The notes beneath the pieces were generated by a model that did no database searches, was not told the DNA's origin, and was given only the letters and a program-made list of their open reading frames with translations. Both the position numbers and the translations under genes were made by a program. Below, in pieces: positions 45,250-52,570 of a stretch of DNA of 52,570 bases (within the stretch, counting starts at the first letter, position 1; each line of letters starts with the position of its first letter). This stretch comes from Chitinophagaceae bacterium (GTDB lineage Bacteria; Bacteroidota; Bacteroidia; Chitinophagales; Chitinophagaceae). Where the stretch lies: the NCBI GenBank assembly GCA_004028765.1, contig SAIX01000076.1:1-52570 (forward strand), given 5' to 3'.

Positions 45250-46221
45250 TCAGGGAAAGATTTTTTGCAGAAAAGCATCTATGTATTTTAATGTCGGAGT
45301 AAACCAGGGTTCAAATAAACAGAACGCATGCGGCGCACCGAGAAAACTATGCAGTTCAGAATATATATGGTATTGATTGAGGATAGCAATAAAATCTTCC
45401 CTCCCTGCATGCATCCGATCAACACTGCTGTTCAGGAAAAGTGTGGGCGGAGTGTAAGGCCCGGCATAACTTAACGCAGATCCGGTTTCCCATAATTTCT
45501 CATTTCCCTTGCGGGGATAACCAAACCAGTAAGTAGCGGCCGAAGTGCGTTTGCTGTCATCTCCTTCGCCAGACTCAGGATGTGTGAATGAGAGTATACC
45601 ATCGATATCGATCACTGCATGTACATTGGTTCCGGTGTTGCTGCTGCTGTTTCCTTCAAACAATGGCATATTACCGGTTGCTCCGAGAAAAGCAGCAAGC
45701 TCGCCACCGGCAGAAAAACCTGCTGCGCAGATACGGCTGCTGTCGATGCCATATTCTTTTGCATGCTCTTTTACCCAGCGGACCGCAGCTTTCAGATCGT
45801 ACACGGCAGCAGGAAAAAGCGCTTCAGTCGATAAACGATATTCCGGTGTAAAACAGGTATAACCCATACCGGCAAGATATTTTGCGAGTGTATGGTGTTG
45901 TGTACGGTTACCGGTTCGCCAGCCGCCCCCATGAATAATCATGATCGCAGGTTTTTTAACAGCAGATTGTTTTACCGGCCGGAATATATCCAGTTGTAAG
46001 GCCCTTTTTCCTGTGCTCGCGTAAACAATATTTTTTTCTTCACGATAAGTACCCGCTGCCGGCTCTGTTACCTGTGTGGCTTCAGGGTTTGATTTTTTGG
46101 TGCCGGTCCATGCGCTGTACATGCTGTAAGAAGTATCGGGCTTTCCGGTGATACCTGCATAGGATTGCGCACCGGAAGAAACAGTTGCGAAAAGAAAAAT
46201 AATAAGAAGACAATTTTTCAT
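45250..46221 (-). CDS. Exported alpha/beta hydrolase, esterase type
   Basis: 323 residues with signal peptide (1-19, S-S-G-A-Q). Oxyanion motif HGGGW (97-101), nucleophile Ser170 in GFSAGG, Asp268 and His298 complete the triad; this is the HSL/acetyl-esterase-like group. In front of a fucosidase it may remove acetyl or other ester groups from sugars (inference). First gene of the two-gene operon with GH29. Confidence 0.82.
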   Translation of the reverse strand: MKNCLLIIFLFATVSSGAQSYAGITGKPDTSYSMYSAWTGTKKSNPEATQVTEPAAGTYREEKNIVYASTGKRALQLDIFRPVKQSAVKKPAIMIIHGGGWRTGNRTQHHTLAKYLAGMGYTCFTPEYRLSTEALFPAAVYDLKAAVRWVKEHAKEYGIDSSRICAAGFSAGGELAAFLGATGNMPLFEGNSSSNTGTNVHAVIDIDGILSFTHPESGEGDDSKRTSAATYWFGYPRKGNEKLWETGSALSYAGPYTPPTLFLNSSVDRMHAGREDFIAILNQYHIYSELHSFLGAPHAFCLFEPWFTPTLKYIDAFLQKIFP

Positions 46222-46346
46222 GATCGTTTAATCGGGTAAAAATTACAGATAATCCCCTGAATGCAAAAGTTTTCGAAACGGCTTCCTTTTTTGTACCGGC
46301 GAAAACACCTATCTATGTAATTCTTTTAATAGCCAGTATCTGCCCG

Positions 46347-48086
46347 ATGAAACGATTACACTGTTTGTCGCTTTTTTTCTTTTCCTGCCTGTTGTATACG
46401 GTTGCCGGTGCCCAAACGGTATTTGATTCTGTACGAACAGTTGTTTCGAAACAAAGAATTTCGGCCGCTTTATATATTTATGATGAACAGGTAAAGCGGA
46501 AAGATTCCATATACTCCATCAGTTCACTGCAACAGCTAGAAAAAATAGCGGAGGAACTCAACGACGCTTCCCTTCATAGTTTTTCCATTTCGTTGCTGGC
46601 CGATCAGTATGCACGCATACGGGGCTTTAACAGCTACTCCACACAGCTTCATGAATCGGCGGTGGCCATGGCTCAAAGAACCGGCGATGAAATGATGATG
46701 GGGATCTGTCTGTACCGGATGGGTGGTTATTACTACAGTTTTAAAAATTACCCACTCGCTTATGAGTACTTGCTCAAAGCAGATAATTATTTTCAGAAGC
46801 TTGGTTACAATGATGTGCCTGATATCGATAAGATCCTTTTTTTCATCGGTGGCATTTATTATGAAACAGGTAACTATGCTAAATCAGAAACTTATCTCCG
46901 GCAGATACAGGAACTCGGTTCGGTAACCAATTATCTCCGCAAGCAATCGCTGAATACCTTGGCGATGATCTATAAAAACCAGAAGGATACGGCAAAGGCC
47001 TTGCTGTATTTTCAGAAAACACTGGGTGAGGCCGTGCGGCAAAAAGACTCTGCATGGATAGGCATCAGCTATAGCAATATGGGTAACCAGTACCTGGCAA
47101 TGGGTGATGATGAAAAAGCTTTTCCCCTTTTGCAAAAGGCTTTTCAACTTTGCCTGGACCACCATCTTCCGGAGGAAGCTTTTTCAGACCTTTTATCGAT
47201 CGCAAAGATCGACATAAAGAAAGGCCGGTTAAAAGAAGCAGCTGCAACGATCGCAAAAGCGATGGGTATCCCGGGTAGTCCTTTTGGATGGAATGAAAGA
47301 AAAATTCTCTATGAAACCCAGGCAGCTTTTTACCAGGAAAACCAGGAACCCCGGAAAGCGGCAGAGGCTCTGGCATTGCTGATGCAGACAAAAGACAGCA
47401 TCGCGGCACTTCGCGACAGGCAGGATTATGAAAAAGTACTGTTGCGGGTGGAAATGGAAAAGCATGCAGCCGATATCGGCAAACTGGAAACAACTGCAAA
47501 CGCATCAAGGATCCTGCGCAATGCTGTGATCATAGCATTGGTGTTGCTTTTACTGGTGTTGCTGTTATTGTATGGCCGCTACCGTTTAAAAGCCAAAAAC
47601 ACTTCAGCTATTTTGCAGGCACAAAAAACGATGGCCGAAGAAAAACTGAAACATGCACGTCAACTTTTGCAGGATTTTATGCAGAACAACCGGCAGAAAA
47701 ATGAACTGATCGAGAAATTTTCTGCAGAGCTCGAACGGCTGAAAGCAAATCTTACCGGTAACCCGGCTTACGAAGAAAGACTGAACAGTTTTGAAAAGCT
47801 GGTACAGTCTACTATCCTCACCGATGAAGAGTGGTTGAATTTCCGCTCGCTTTTTGAAAAAGTATATAAAGATTTTTTTATTCGCCTCGCGCAGAAACTG
47901 CCGGGTCTTTCAGTGATTGAAACACGGCTTCTCTCGCTGGTAAAACTAGGGATGAATAGCCGCGAGATCGCCAATATGACGGGTATGCCGCCAGAAGAAG
48001 TGGATCAGCTGAAAACAAGCGTGAAGAAAAAAGTTCACCCGGTTGAAGACGGCATCACACTCGAAGACCTTGTAAAAGCGATCTGA
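46347..48086 (+). CDS. TPR sensor with membrane anchor and HTH domain
   Basis: 579 residues. Signal peptide (1-22), an exported region of about six TPRs (about 45-350; YRMGGYYYSFKNYPLAYEYLLKAD and similar), one membrane segment (about 388-412), a coiled coil (about 425-475), and a C-terminal LuxR/GerE-like helix-turn-helix (about 515-579; SVIETRLLSLVKLGMNSREIANMTGM). Such Bacteroidota regulators sense outside signals through the TPR part and act on DNA or polymerase inside. It is divergent from the esterase-fucosidase operon by 125 bp, so it may control it. The next gene starts 33 bp downstream. Confidence 0.82.
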   Translation: MKRLHCLSLFFFSCLLYTVAGAQTVFDSVRTVVSKQRISAALYIYDEQVKRKDSIYSISSLQQLEKIAEELNDASLHSFSISLLADQYARIRGFNSYSTQLHESAVAMAQRTGDEMMMGICLYRMGGYYYSFKNYPLAYEYLLKADNYFQKLGYNDVPDIDKILFFIGGIYYETGNYAKSETYLRQIQELGSVTNYLRKQSLNTLAMIYKNQKDTAKALLYFQKTLGEAVRQKDSAWIGISYSNMGNQYLAMGDDEKAFPLLQKAFQLCLDHHLPEEAFSDLLSIAKIDIKKGRLKEAAATIAKAMGIPGSPFGWNERKILYETQAAFYQENQEPRKAAEALALLMQTKDSIAALRDRQDYEKVLLRVEMEKHAADIGKLETTANASRILRNAVIIALVLLLLVLLLLYGRYRLKAKNTSAILQAQKTMAEEKLKHARQLLQDFMQNNRQKNELIEKFSAELERLKANLTGNPAYEERLNSFEKLVQSTILTDEEWLNFRSLFEKVYKDFFIRLAQKLPGLSVIETRLLSLVKLGMNSREIANMTGMPPEEVDQLKTSVKKKVHPVEDGITLEDLVKAI

Positions 48087-48119
48087 ACCACAGAAGCGGA
48101 TCATCAGTAACTTAGCCGG

Positions 48120-48602
48120 ATGAAATATATTTGCCTTCTCCTGTTTTTGTCACTGACCCTTTCGGTAAGGGCGCAAACGCCTGCTTTAACCATTCCTTCT
48201 TTTCACTTCCTGCAAAAAAGCGGGAAAATGTTCGGGAAAGAAAATATCCCCGCGGGCAAACCGGTGGTTTTTATTTTTTTTGATGTTACCTGCGAACATT
48301 GCCGCCAGTCCATGCAATACCTGGATACCCAAACCGGTAAATTCAAAAACTGCCAGTTGTATCTGGTAACCATGGATCCCGGGTCAAGTGCGGAAGCTTT
48401 CCTTTCTACTTACGGTCCGGGAATAAGCCGTATGAAAAATACCCTCCTTCTCCGGGATACCCGGCGGCAGTTCATCATTGCATTTGGCCCGAAAAAATTC
48501 CCTTCTCTTTTTGTGTACTCATCCAAACAGCAGTTGCTGTTTTACTGCGATGAAGAAAAAGACCTTGACCGTTTTGTACAGGCTGTACTATCTGCCAAAT
48601 AA
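48120..48602 (+). CDS. Exported thioredoxin-like (redoxin) protein
   Basis: 160 residues, signal peptide 1-19 (ending V-R-A-Q). Thioredoxin fold with VVFIFFDVTCEHCRQSMQYL; redox pair Cys58-Glu-His-Cys61, and the cis-Pro loop in FPSLFVY. It resembles TlpA/AhpC-TSA proteins that reduce disulfides or help cytochrome c maturation in the periplasm. Likely co-transcribed with the TPR regulator. A terminator overlaps its stop. Confidence 0.75.
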   Translation: MKYICLLLFLSLTLSVRAQTPALTIPSFHFLQKSGKMFGKENIPAGKPVVFIFFDVTCEHCRQSMQYLDTQTGKFKNCQLYLVTMDPGSSAEAFLSTYGPGISRMKNTLLLRDTRRQFIIAFGPKKFPSLFVYSSKQQLLFYCDEEKDLDRFVQAVLSAK

Positions 48603-48627
48603 AAACACCCCCGAAAGGAGGTGTTTT
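48602..48627. terminator. Terminator between convergent genes
   Basis: AAAACACC, a C bulge side, CC, loop GAAA, GG, GGTGTTTT: 8-bp outer stem plus 2 bp inside one mismatch. It lies between the redoxin stop (48602) and the end of the dehydrogenase gene (48644), with A-runs before and T-runs after, so it could serve both strands. Confidence 0.7.
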
Positions 48628-48643
48628 ATTGGTAAAAGAATAT

Positions 48644-49687
48644 TTATAAAGTAGAAAGATCGATGACAAAACGGTATTTCACGTCTGAACGCACCATCCG
48701 CTCATAGGCTTCGTTGATATACTGCATCGGGATCACTTCGACATCCGAAACAATATTTTTGTCTGCACAATAATCCAGCATTTCCTGTGTTTCATTGATC
48801 CCGCCGATCATTGATCCGATAATGCTTCTCCTTTTCGTGATAAGTGAAAACGGGGAAAGCGAAGGCTCTTTTGAAGGCAGGCCAACGATCAGCAGTTTCC
48901 CCTCCAGGTCTAGCAGGTCGAGATATTCAGTATAATCGTGATCAGCTGATACGGTATCGAGTATCACATCAAAATGACTGTTGTGTTTTTTCATGGCCTC
49001 TTTATCCGTAGACAGCAGAAAATGATGCGCACCCAGCCGCACGGCATCCGCTTCTTTTGAAGGGGAAGTGCTGATCACAGTTACATCGGCACCAAAAGAA
49101 ACAGCAAACTTCACACCCATGTGACCAAGTCCGCCCAACCCCACCACCGCTACTTTTTGCCCGGGTTGCACATTGGCAAATTTCAAAGGGGAATAAGTGG
49201 TGATACCTGCGCAAAGCAATGGCGCTGCAGCGGCAGGATCGAGTTTGCGGGATATGCTGAGCACATAATGCTCTTTAACAACAATTACCGACGAGTAGCC
49301 ACCCTGCGCAATGGTTTTGCCATCGCGTTCGATGGCGTTGTAGGTACCTGTCATGCCTTCTTCACAATATTGTTCCATATCGCGGCTGCAGTTTTTGCAG
49401 GTTCCGCAACTGTCTACCATCACACCCACACCAACAAGGTCGCCTATTGCAAATTTGCTTACTTCGGAGCCCGTTGCCAGTACTTCGCCGATGATCTCAT
49501 GGCCGGGAACCATGGGATATATCGATCCGCCCCATTCGTTCCGGGCCTGGTGGATATCGCTGTGGCAAACACCACAAAAAAGAATTTTTACCTGTACATC
49601 GTGACTGCCGATTGAACGGCGCTCGAAAGAATACGGTTGAAGGGGAGATTTTTCATCCAATGCTGCATAAGCTTTAGCCGGGATCAT
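48644..49687 (-). CDS. Zinc-dependent alcohol dehydrogenase (cinnamyl/YahK type)
   Basis: 347 residues, medium-chain dehydrogenase. Catalytic zinc ligands Cys41, His63 (with Glu64) and Cys159; structural zinc ligands Cys94, Cys97, Cys100 and Cys108. Rossmann motif VVGLGGLGHMG. The sequence type (GVCHSDIHQARNEWG) matches NADP-dependent broad-range aldehyde reductases such as YahK or cinnamyl-alcohol dehydrogenase. It probably reduces aldehydes in the cytosol. Divergent from the sulfatase gene by 181 bp. Confidence 0.88.
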   Translation of the reverse strand: MIPAKAYAALDEKSPLQPYSFERRSIGSHDVQVKILFCGVCHSDIHQARNEWGGSIYPMVPGHEIIGEVLATGSEVSKFAIGDLVGVGVMVDSCGTCKNCSRDMEQYCEEGMTGTYNAIERDGKTIAQGGYSSVIVVKEHYVLSISRKLDPAAAAPLLCAGITTYSPLKFANVQPGQKVAVVGLGGLGHMGVKFAVSFGADVTVISTSPSKEADAVRLGAHHFLLSTDKEAMKKHNSHFDVILDTVSADHDYTEYLDLLDLEGKLLIVGLPSKEPSLSPFSLITKRRSIIGSMIGGINETQEMLDYCADKNIVSDVEVIPMQYINEAYERMVRSDVKYRFVIDLSTL

Positions 49688-49768
49688 CTGTCTTGATTTT
49701 TTGTGATTGATTTTACAAATGCGGTTTCAAAAATAGGAAAGCGGTGGGATAACCGTTTCTGTTCTTAC

Positions 49769-49780
49769 GAAAACGCTTTC
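49769..49780. promoter_or_regulatory. LacI-type operator candidate before the sulfatase gene
   Basis: GAAAACGCTTTC, one base from the exact palindrome GAAAACGTTTTC found at 51565. It lies about 90 bp upstream of the sulfatase ATG. No LacI-family gene is in the window. Confidence 0.4.
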
Positions 49781-49868
49781 TTAACAACCATAAAGTTGTT
49801 CTGTTGTTCGCGAAAAAAAAGGGTTAATCGTCAATAAATTGTATTTTTCTCAGAAATGAAGGATTTTT

Positions 49869-51440
49869 ATGCGGGTTCTTTTCTGTACCAAAAAGATAGC
49901 AGCCATAATAATTGCCGCAAGCCTGTTACTCCCCCGGGTTTCTTTTACGCAAACAGGCAGGCCCAATATTCTCGTCATTTTTTCTGATGATCATGCACAG
50001 CAAACCATCAGCGCTTATGGAAAAAGCCTGATGGAGACACCCAATATCGATCGCATTGCAAAGGAAGGCGCCATTCTGCGGAATACTTTTGTAACCAATT
50101 CGCTTTGTGCCCCCAGCCGGGCCGTTCTGCTTACAGGGAAATACAGTCACCTGAACGGGCTAAAAGACAATGATCCCAAACGACGTTTTGACGCATCGCA
50201 GCAACAAGTGCAAAAACTGTTGGGCGCATCGGGCTATCAAACCGCCTGGATCGGAAAATGGCATTTGCAGACATTGCCACAGGGTTTTGATTTCTGGCGC
50301 ATCCTTCCCGACCAGGGGCATTATTATGAGCCCGACTTTATTAATATGAAAAATGATACGGCCAGGTACCATGGGTATGTGAGTAACCTGATCAGCGATT
50401 TTTCGCTCGACTGGCTCTCGCAGCGCGATCCGGCAAAACCTTTTTTCCTGGTAGTGGGAGAAAAAGCCACACACCGTTCATGGCTGCCCGATCTTACTGA
50501 CCTTGGCGCTTATGACACTATTTCTTTTCCGGAGCCTGCCAATTTTCATGATGGGTATGCAAAACGGGTTGCAGCCGCTAACCAGGATATGACCATTGCA
50601 CGCACCATGCAATTGCAAAGCGACCTGAAAGTAGGTGTAAATTTTTCTGCGAGAGACGACTCACAATACGGAAGGATGACGGATGAGCAAAAATCGGGGT
50701 ATAAAAAATATTACGACAGGATAACAGCGGAATACAATGCCGTAAAAAAAGACAGCCTGCAATTGCTGAACTGGAAACTGCAGCGTTACCTGAAGGATTA
50801 CCTCGCTACGGCAAGATCGCTCGACAGGAATATCGGCCGCATTCTCCGCTACCTCGATTCAACAGGGCTCTCAAAAAACACGGTCGTCATCTATGCATCG
50901 GACCAGGGTTTTTACATGGGTGAACATGGCTGGTTCGACAAAAGATTTATGTATGAAGAAAGCCTGCGCACGCCACTGGTGATGCGTTATCCCGGTCATA
51001 TCAAACCCGGAACGGATATCGGCCGCATGATCGTGAATATTGATTTCGCGCCAACTTTCCTGGATGCGGCAGGTGTTTCCAAACCTGCCGATATGCAGGG
51101 CGAAAGTTTTCTTCCGTTGGTATCGGGTAATCAGAAACAAACATGGAGAACCGGGATGTACTATCATTATTATGAATATCCCGAACCGCACAGGGTTGCC
51201 CCGCATTTTGGTATCCGGACGGAAAAATATAAACTCATCCGTTTTTACGGGGTGCATGATGCATGGGAATTATATGATCTTACAAATGACCCGGCCGAAA
51301 TGAATAACCTGTATGGTGAGCCGCGTTATAACAAAACAATCCTTACTTTAAAAGCCCGCCTGCTGAAACTGGCTGCCTTTTATAAAGACAAGGAAGCCGT
51401 GAAAATCATGGAACAGAAAACGGGTACATCGTCCCGCTGA
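49869..51440 (+). CDS. Secreted sulfatase, formylglycine type
   Basis: 523 residues; signal peptide 1-28 (ending S-F-T-Q). Metal-binding Asp40-Asp41 (FSDDHAQ), then Cys80-Ala-Pro-Ser-Arg84 followed by AVLLTGKYSHLNG, the type I sulfatase signature whose Cys must become formylglycine; the maturase is not in the window. Other family parts: GKWHL and YASDQGFYMGEHGWFDKR. It removes sulfate from glycans (the sugar is unknown), fitting the fucosidase, as in fucan or mucin use (inference). A LacI-like palindrome lies upstream. Confidence 0.9.
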   Translation: MRVLFCTKKIAAIIIAASLLLPRVSFTQTGRPNILVIFSDDHAQQTISAYGKSLMETPNIDRIAKEGAILRNTFVTNSLCAPSRAVLLTGKYSHLNGLKDNDPKRRFDASQQQVQKLLGASGYQTAWIGKWHLQTLPQGFDFWRILPDQGHYYEPDFINMKNDTARYHGYVSNLISDFSLDWLSQRDPAKPFFLVVGEKATHRSWLPDLTDLGAYDTISFPEPANFHDGYAKRVAAANQDMTIARTMQLQSDLKVGVNFSARDDSQYGRMTDEQKSGYKKYYDRITAEYNAVKKDSLQLLNWKLQRYLKDYLATARSLDRNIGRILRYLDSTGLSKNTVVIYASDQGFYMGEHGWFDKRFMYEESLRTPLVMRYPGHIKPGTDIGRMIVNIDFAPTFLDAAGVSKPADMQGESFLPLVSGNQKQTWRTGMYYHYYEYPEPHRVAPHFGIRTEKYKLIRFYGVHDAWELYDLTNDPAEMNNLYGEPRYNKTILTLKARLLKLAAFYKDKEAVKIMEQKTGTSSR

Positions 51441-51564
51441 ATAGGGGCGGAAAACATTGTGCATATTGATTACCACATATTCCGGAGAACCTTACCCGGG
51501 TACCCGGAAGGAATGAGTTTATATACAGAATACTAATTTGTAGTAAGCCTGATACGCAGTTTAA

Positions 51565-51576
51565 GAAAACGTTTTC
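51565..51576. promoter_or_regulatory. Exact palindrome GAAAACGTTTTC before the oxidoreductase gene
   Basis: A perfect 12-bp palindrome in the 266-bp gap 51441-51706, about 130 bp before the ATG at 51707. The central-CG A/T-armed form is typical of LacI-family operators. Its near-twin lies before the sulfatase gene. Confidence 0.45.
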
Positions 51577-51706
51577 GCAGAAAGCGGCAGTGGGCAGTAT
51601 GCACAGAATCATTTAATATGGTAAATTAGGCTGATGCAGGAATGGGTGGATTGCTCACTCGTTTAACATCGCATGATTCTGTCATTATCTCTAATTGCTT
51701 GCTCCC

Positions 51707-52570
51707 ATGAAAAAGAAAAACAATGCCATCAGCCGGAGGGATTTTCTTAATCACTCCGCAAAACTTGCAACGGGCTCTGTTATCCTCAGCGGTTTTCCAA
51801 CGATTGTTCCGGCCACTGTGTTTGGAAAATCTGCCCCGAGTAACCTGATCAATGTGGCATCTATTGGTTGCGGACGTATATCCACCACGCATGATATGAC
51901 CGGTATTGCAAAATATGCAGGTGCGAGGATCATTGCTGTCTGCGATCTCGACAAAGCCAGGGCAACTGCAGGTGTAGCAGCAGTAAAAAGCAATTATATC
52001 AAAGGTGCGGCATCAAATGGGGGATTAAAAGGCGATTGGGATATTAAAGTGTATACGGATTATAAAGAGCTGTTGCAGAATAAAGACATTGATGCAGTGC
52101 ATGTGAGTTTGCCTGATCACCAGCATGCGGTTGTTTCAGTTCATGCGGTAAATGCGGGTAAGGATGTTTACCTGCAAAAACCGGCTTCTTTAACGATTGA
52201 GGAAGGAAGGATACTCAGCGATGCGGTAAAACGCACTGGCCGTATCCTGCAGATGGGAAGCCAGCAACGATCCATGGATCCCTGGCCGCAATTTAAAAAA
52301 GCCTGTGAGCTTGTTCGCAATGGCCGGATCGGTAAACTGGTTACGGTGGAAGTGGGTTTGCCCGGCGACCCCGGTGGTGGTAACAAAACGCCGATGCCCG
52401 TTCCTTCCACATTGGATTATGATGCCTGGCTGGGCCCCACACCGGATGTGTATTATACAGAAGACCGCGTGCATTCGCAGGATGCATCGCTGAAAGGTGT
52501 ATCGAGCCGGCCGGGATGGCTGCGCTGCGAACAGTTTGGCGCGGGTATGATCACAGGATGGGGTGCGCAC
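51707..52570 (+). CDS. Tat-exported Gfo/Idh/MocA-family oxidoreductase (3' end cut)
   Basis: 288 codons are open to the right edge with no stop. The N-terminus carries a twin-arginine signal (ISRRDFLNHSAKLATGS, residues 8-24) and a hydrophobic stretch, so it should reach the periplasm folded with its cofactor. The Rossmann part has SIGCGRIS (about 53-60), a CDLDKARATAG strand end, VHVSLPDHQHA and LQKPASLT, equal to the usual EKP segment of NAD(P)-dependent sugar oxidoreductases; GSQQRS follows. These secreted members work on sugars or sugar acids. The frame on the opposite strand here is only its shadow. A GAAAACGTTTTC palindrome lies upstream. Confidence 0.88.
   Translation, partial: MKKKNNAISRRDFLNHSAKLATGSVILSGFPTIVPATVFGKSAPSNLINVASIGCGRISTTHDMTGIAKYAGARIIAVCDLDKARATAGVAAVKSNYIKGAASNGGLKGDWDIKVYTDYKELLQNKDIDAVHVSLPDHQHAVVSVHAVNAGKDVYLQKPASLTIEEGRILSDAVKRTGRILQMGSQQRSMDPWPQFKKACELVRNGRIGKLVTVEVGLPGDPGGGNKTPMPVPSTLDYDAWLGPTPDVYYTEDRVHSQDASLKGVSSRPGWLRCEQFGAGMITGWGAH

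Noticed and set aside
51626..52570. Minus-strand frames at the right edge
   Set aside because: They mirror a plus-strand gene (from 51707) with clear Tat and Gfo/Idh/MocA features that has no stop before the edge.

Overview
The window looks like chromosomal DNA of a member of the Bacteroidota, most likely family Chitinophagaceae or a close relative. This is inferred from A/T-rich sequence before start codons in place of clear Shine-Dalgarno sites, short LeuA and IlvA forms, many secreted proteins ending their signal peptides in A-Q, a sigma-ECF/membrane protein/outer-membrane protein operon, DUF4337, DUF3500 and penicillin-acylase family genes, and many short structured intergenic repeats. 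No rRNA, tRNA, CRISPR array, transposase or phage gene was seen.

Layout. 1-6.1 kb: the 3' part of an AbgB-like M20 amidohydrolase, a membrane-anchored diheme cytochrome c, and a two-gene soluble sensor-kinase pair. 6.1-9.4 kb (minus strand): an exported metal amidohydrolase and a repeat-rich protein of unknown role. 9.6-28.7 kb (plus strand): a large amino-acid superlocus, leuA-leuC-leuD-(ABC ATPase)-leuB, then ilvE-ilvD-ilvB-ilvN-ilvC-ilvA, then thrA-thrB-thrC. Together these encode nearly the whole route from aspartate semialdehyde to threonine and from threonine/pyruvate to Ile, Val and Leu. 28.8-33.7 kb: a DUF4337 membrane protein, a periplasmic penicillin-acylase-type hydrolase and a GH43-type glycosidase. 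33.9-39.9 kb: a GNAT acetyltransferase, a sigma-ECF operon, small secreted proteins, a secreted endonuclease and a DUF3500 protein. 39.9-52.6 kb: a GH13 lipoprotein, an ArsR/SRPBCC-VOC/DoxX cluster, a GH29 fucosidase with an esterase, a TPR-HTH regulator, a thiol-redox protein, a zinc alcohol dehydrogenase, a sulfatase, and the 5' part of a Tat-exported Gfo/Idh/MocA oxidoreductase that runs off the right edge.

The most striking signals are regulatory. Upstream of ilvE there is an unannotated 29-residue reading frame very rich in Ile/Val/Thr. It contains a perfect 8-bp hairpin in its control codons and is followed by a strong intrinsic terminator and a possible antiterminator pairing: a complete transcription-attenuation architecture like that of enterobacterial ilvL. 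Upstream of thrA lies a second unannotated 28-residue frame, rich in Thr/Ile, resembling thrL. leuA has a terminator-like nested hairpin in its 5' leader. The superlocus is therefore probably controlled segment by segment by charged-tRNA supply. Short repeat families also sit at defined places in the same operons: directly 3' of stop codons (ilvE, ilvN and the 7.9-kb gene) or directly 5' of ilvA and thrB.
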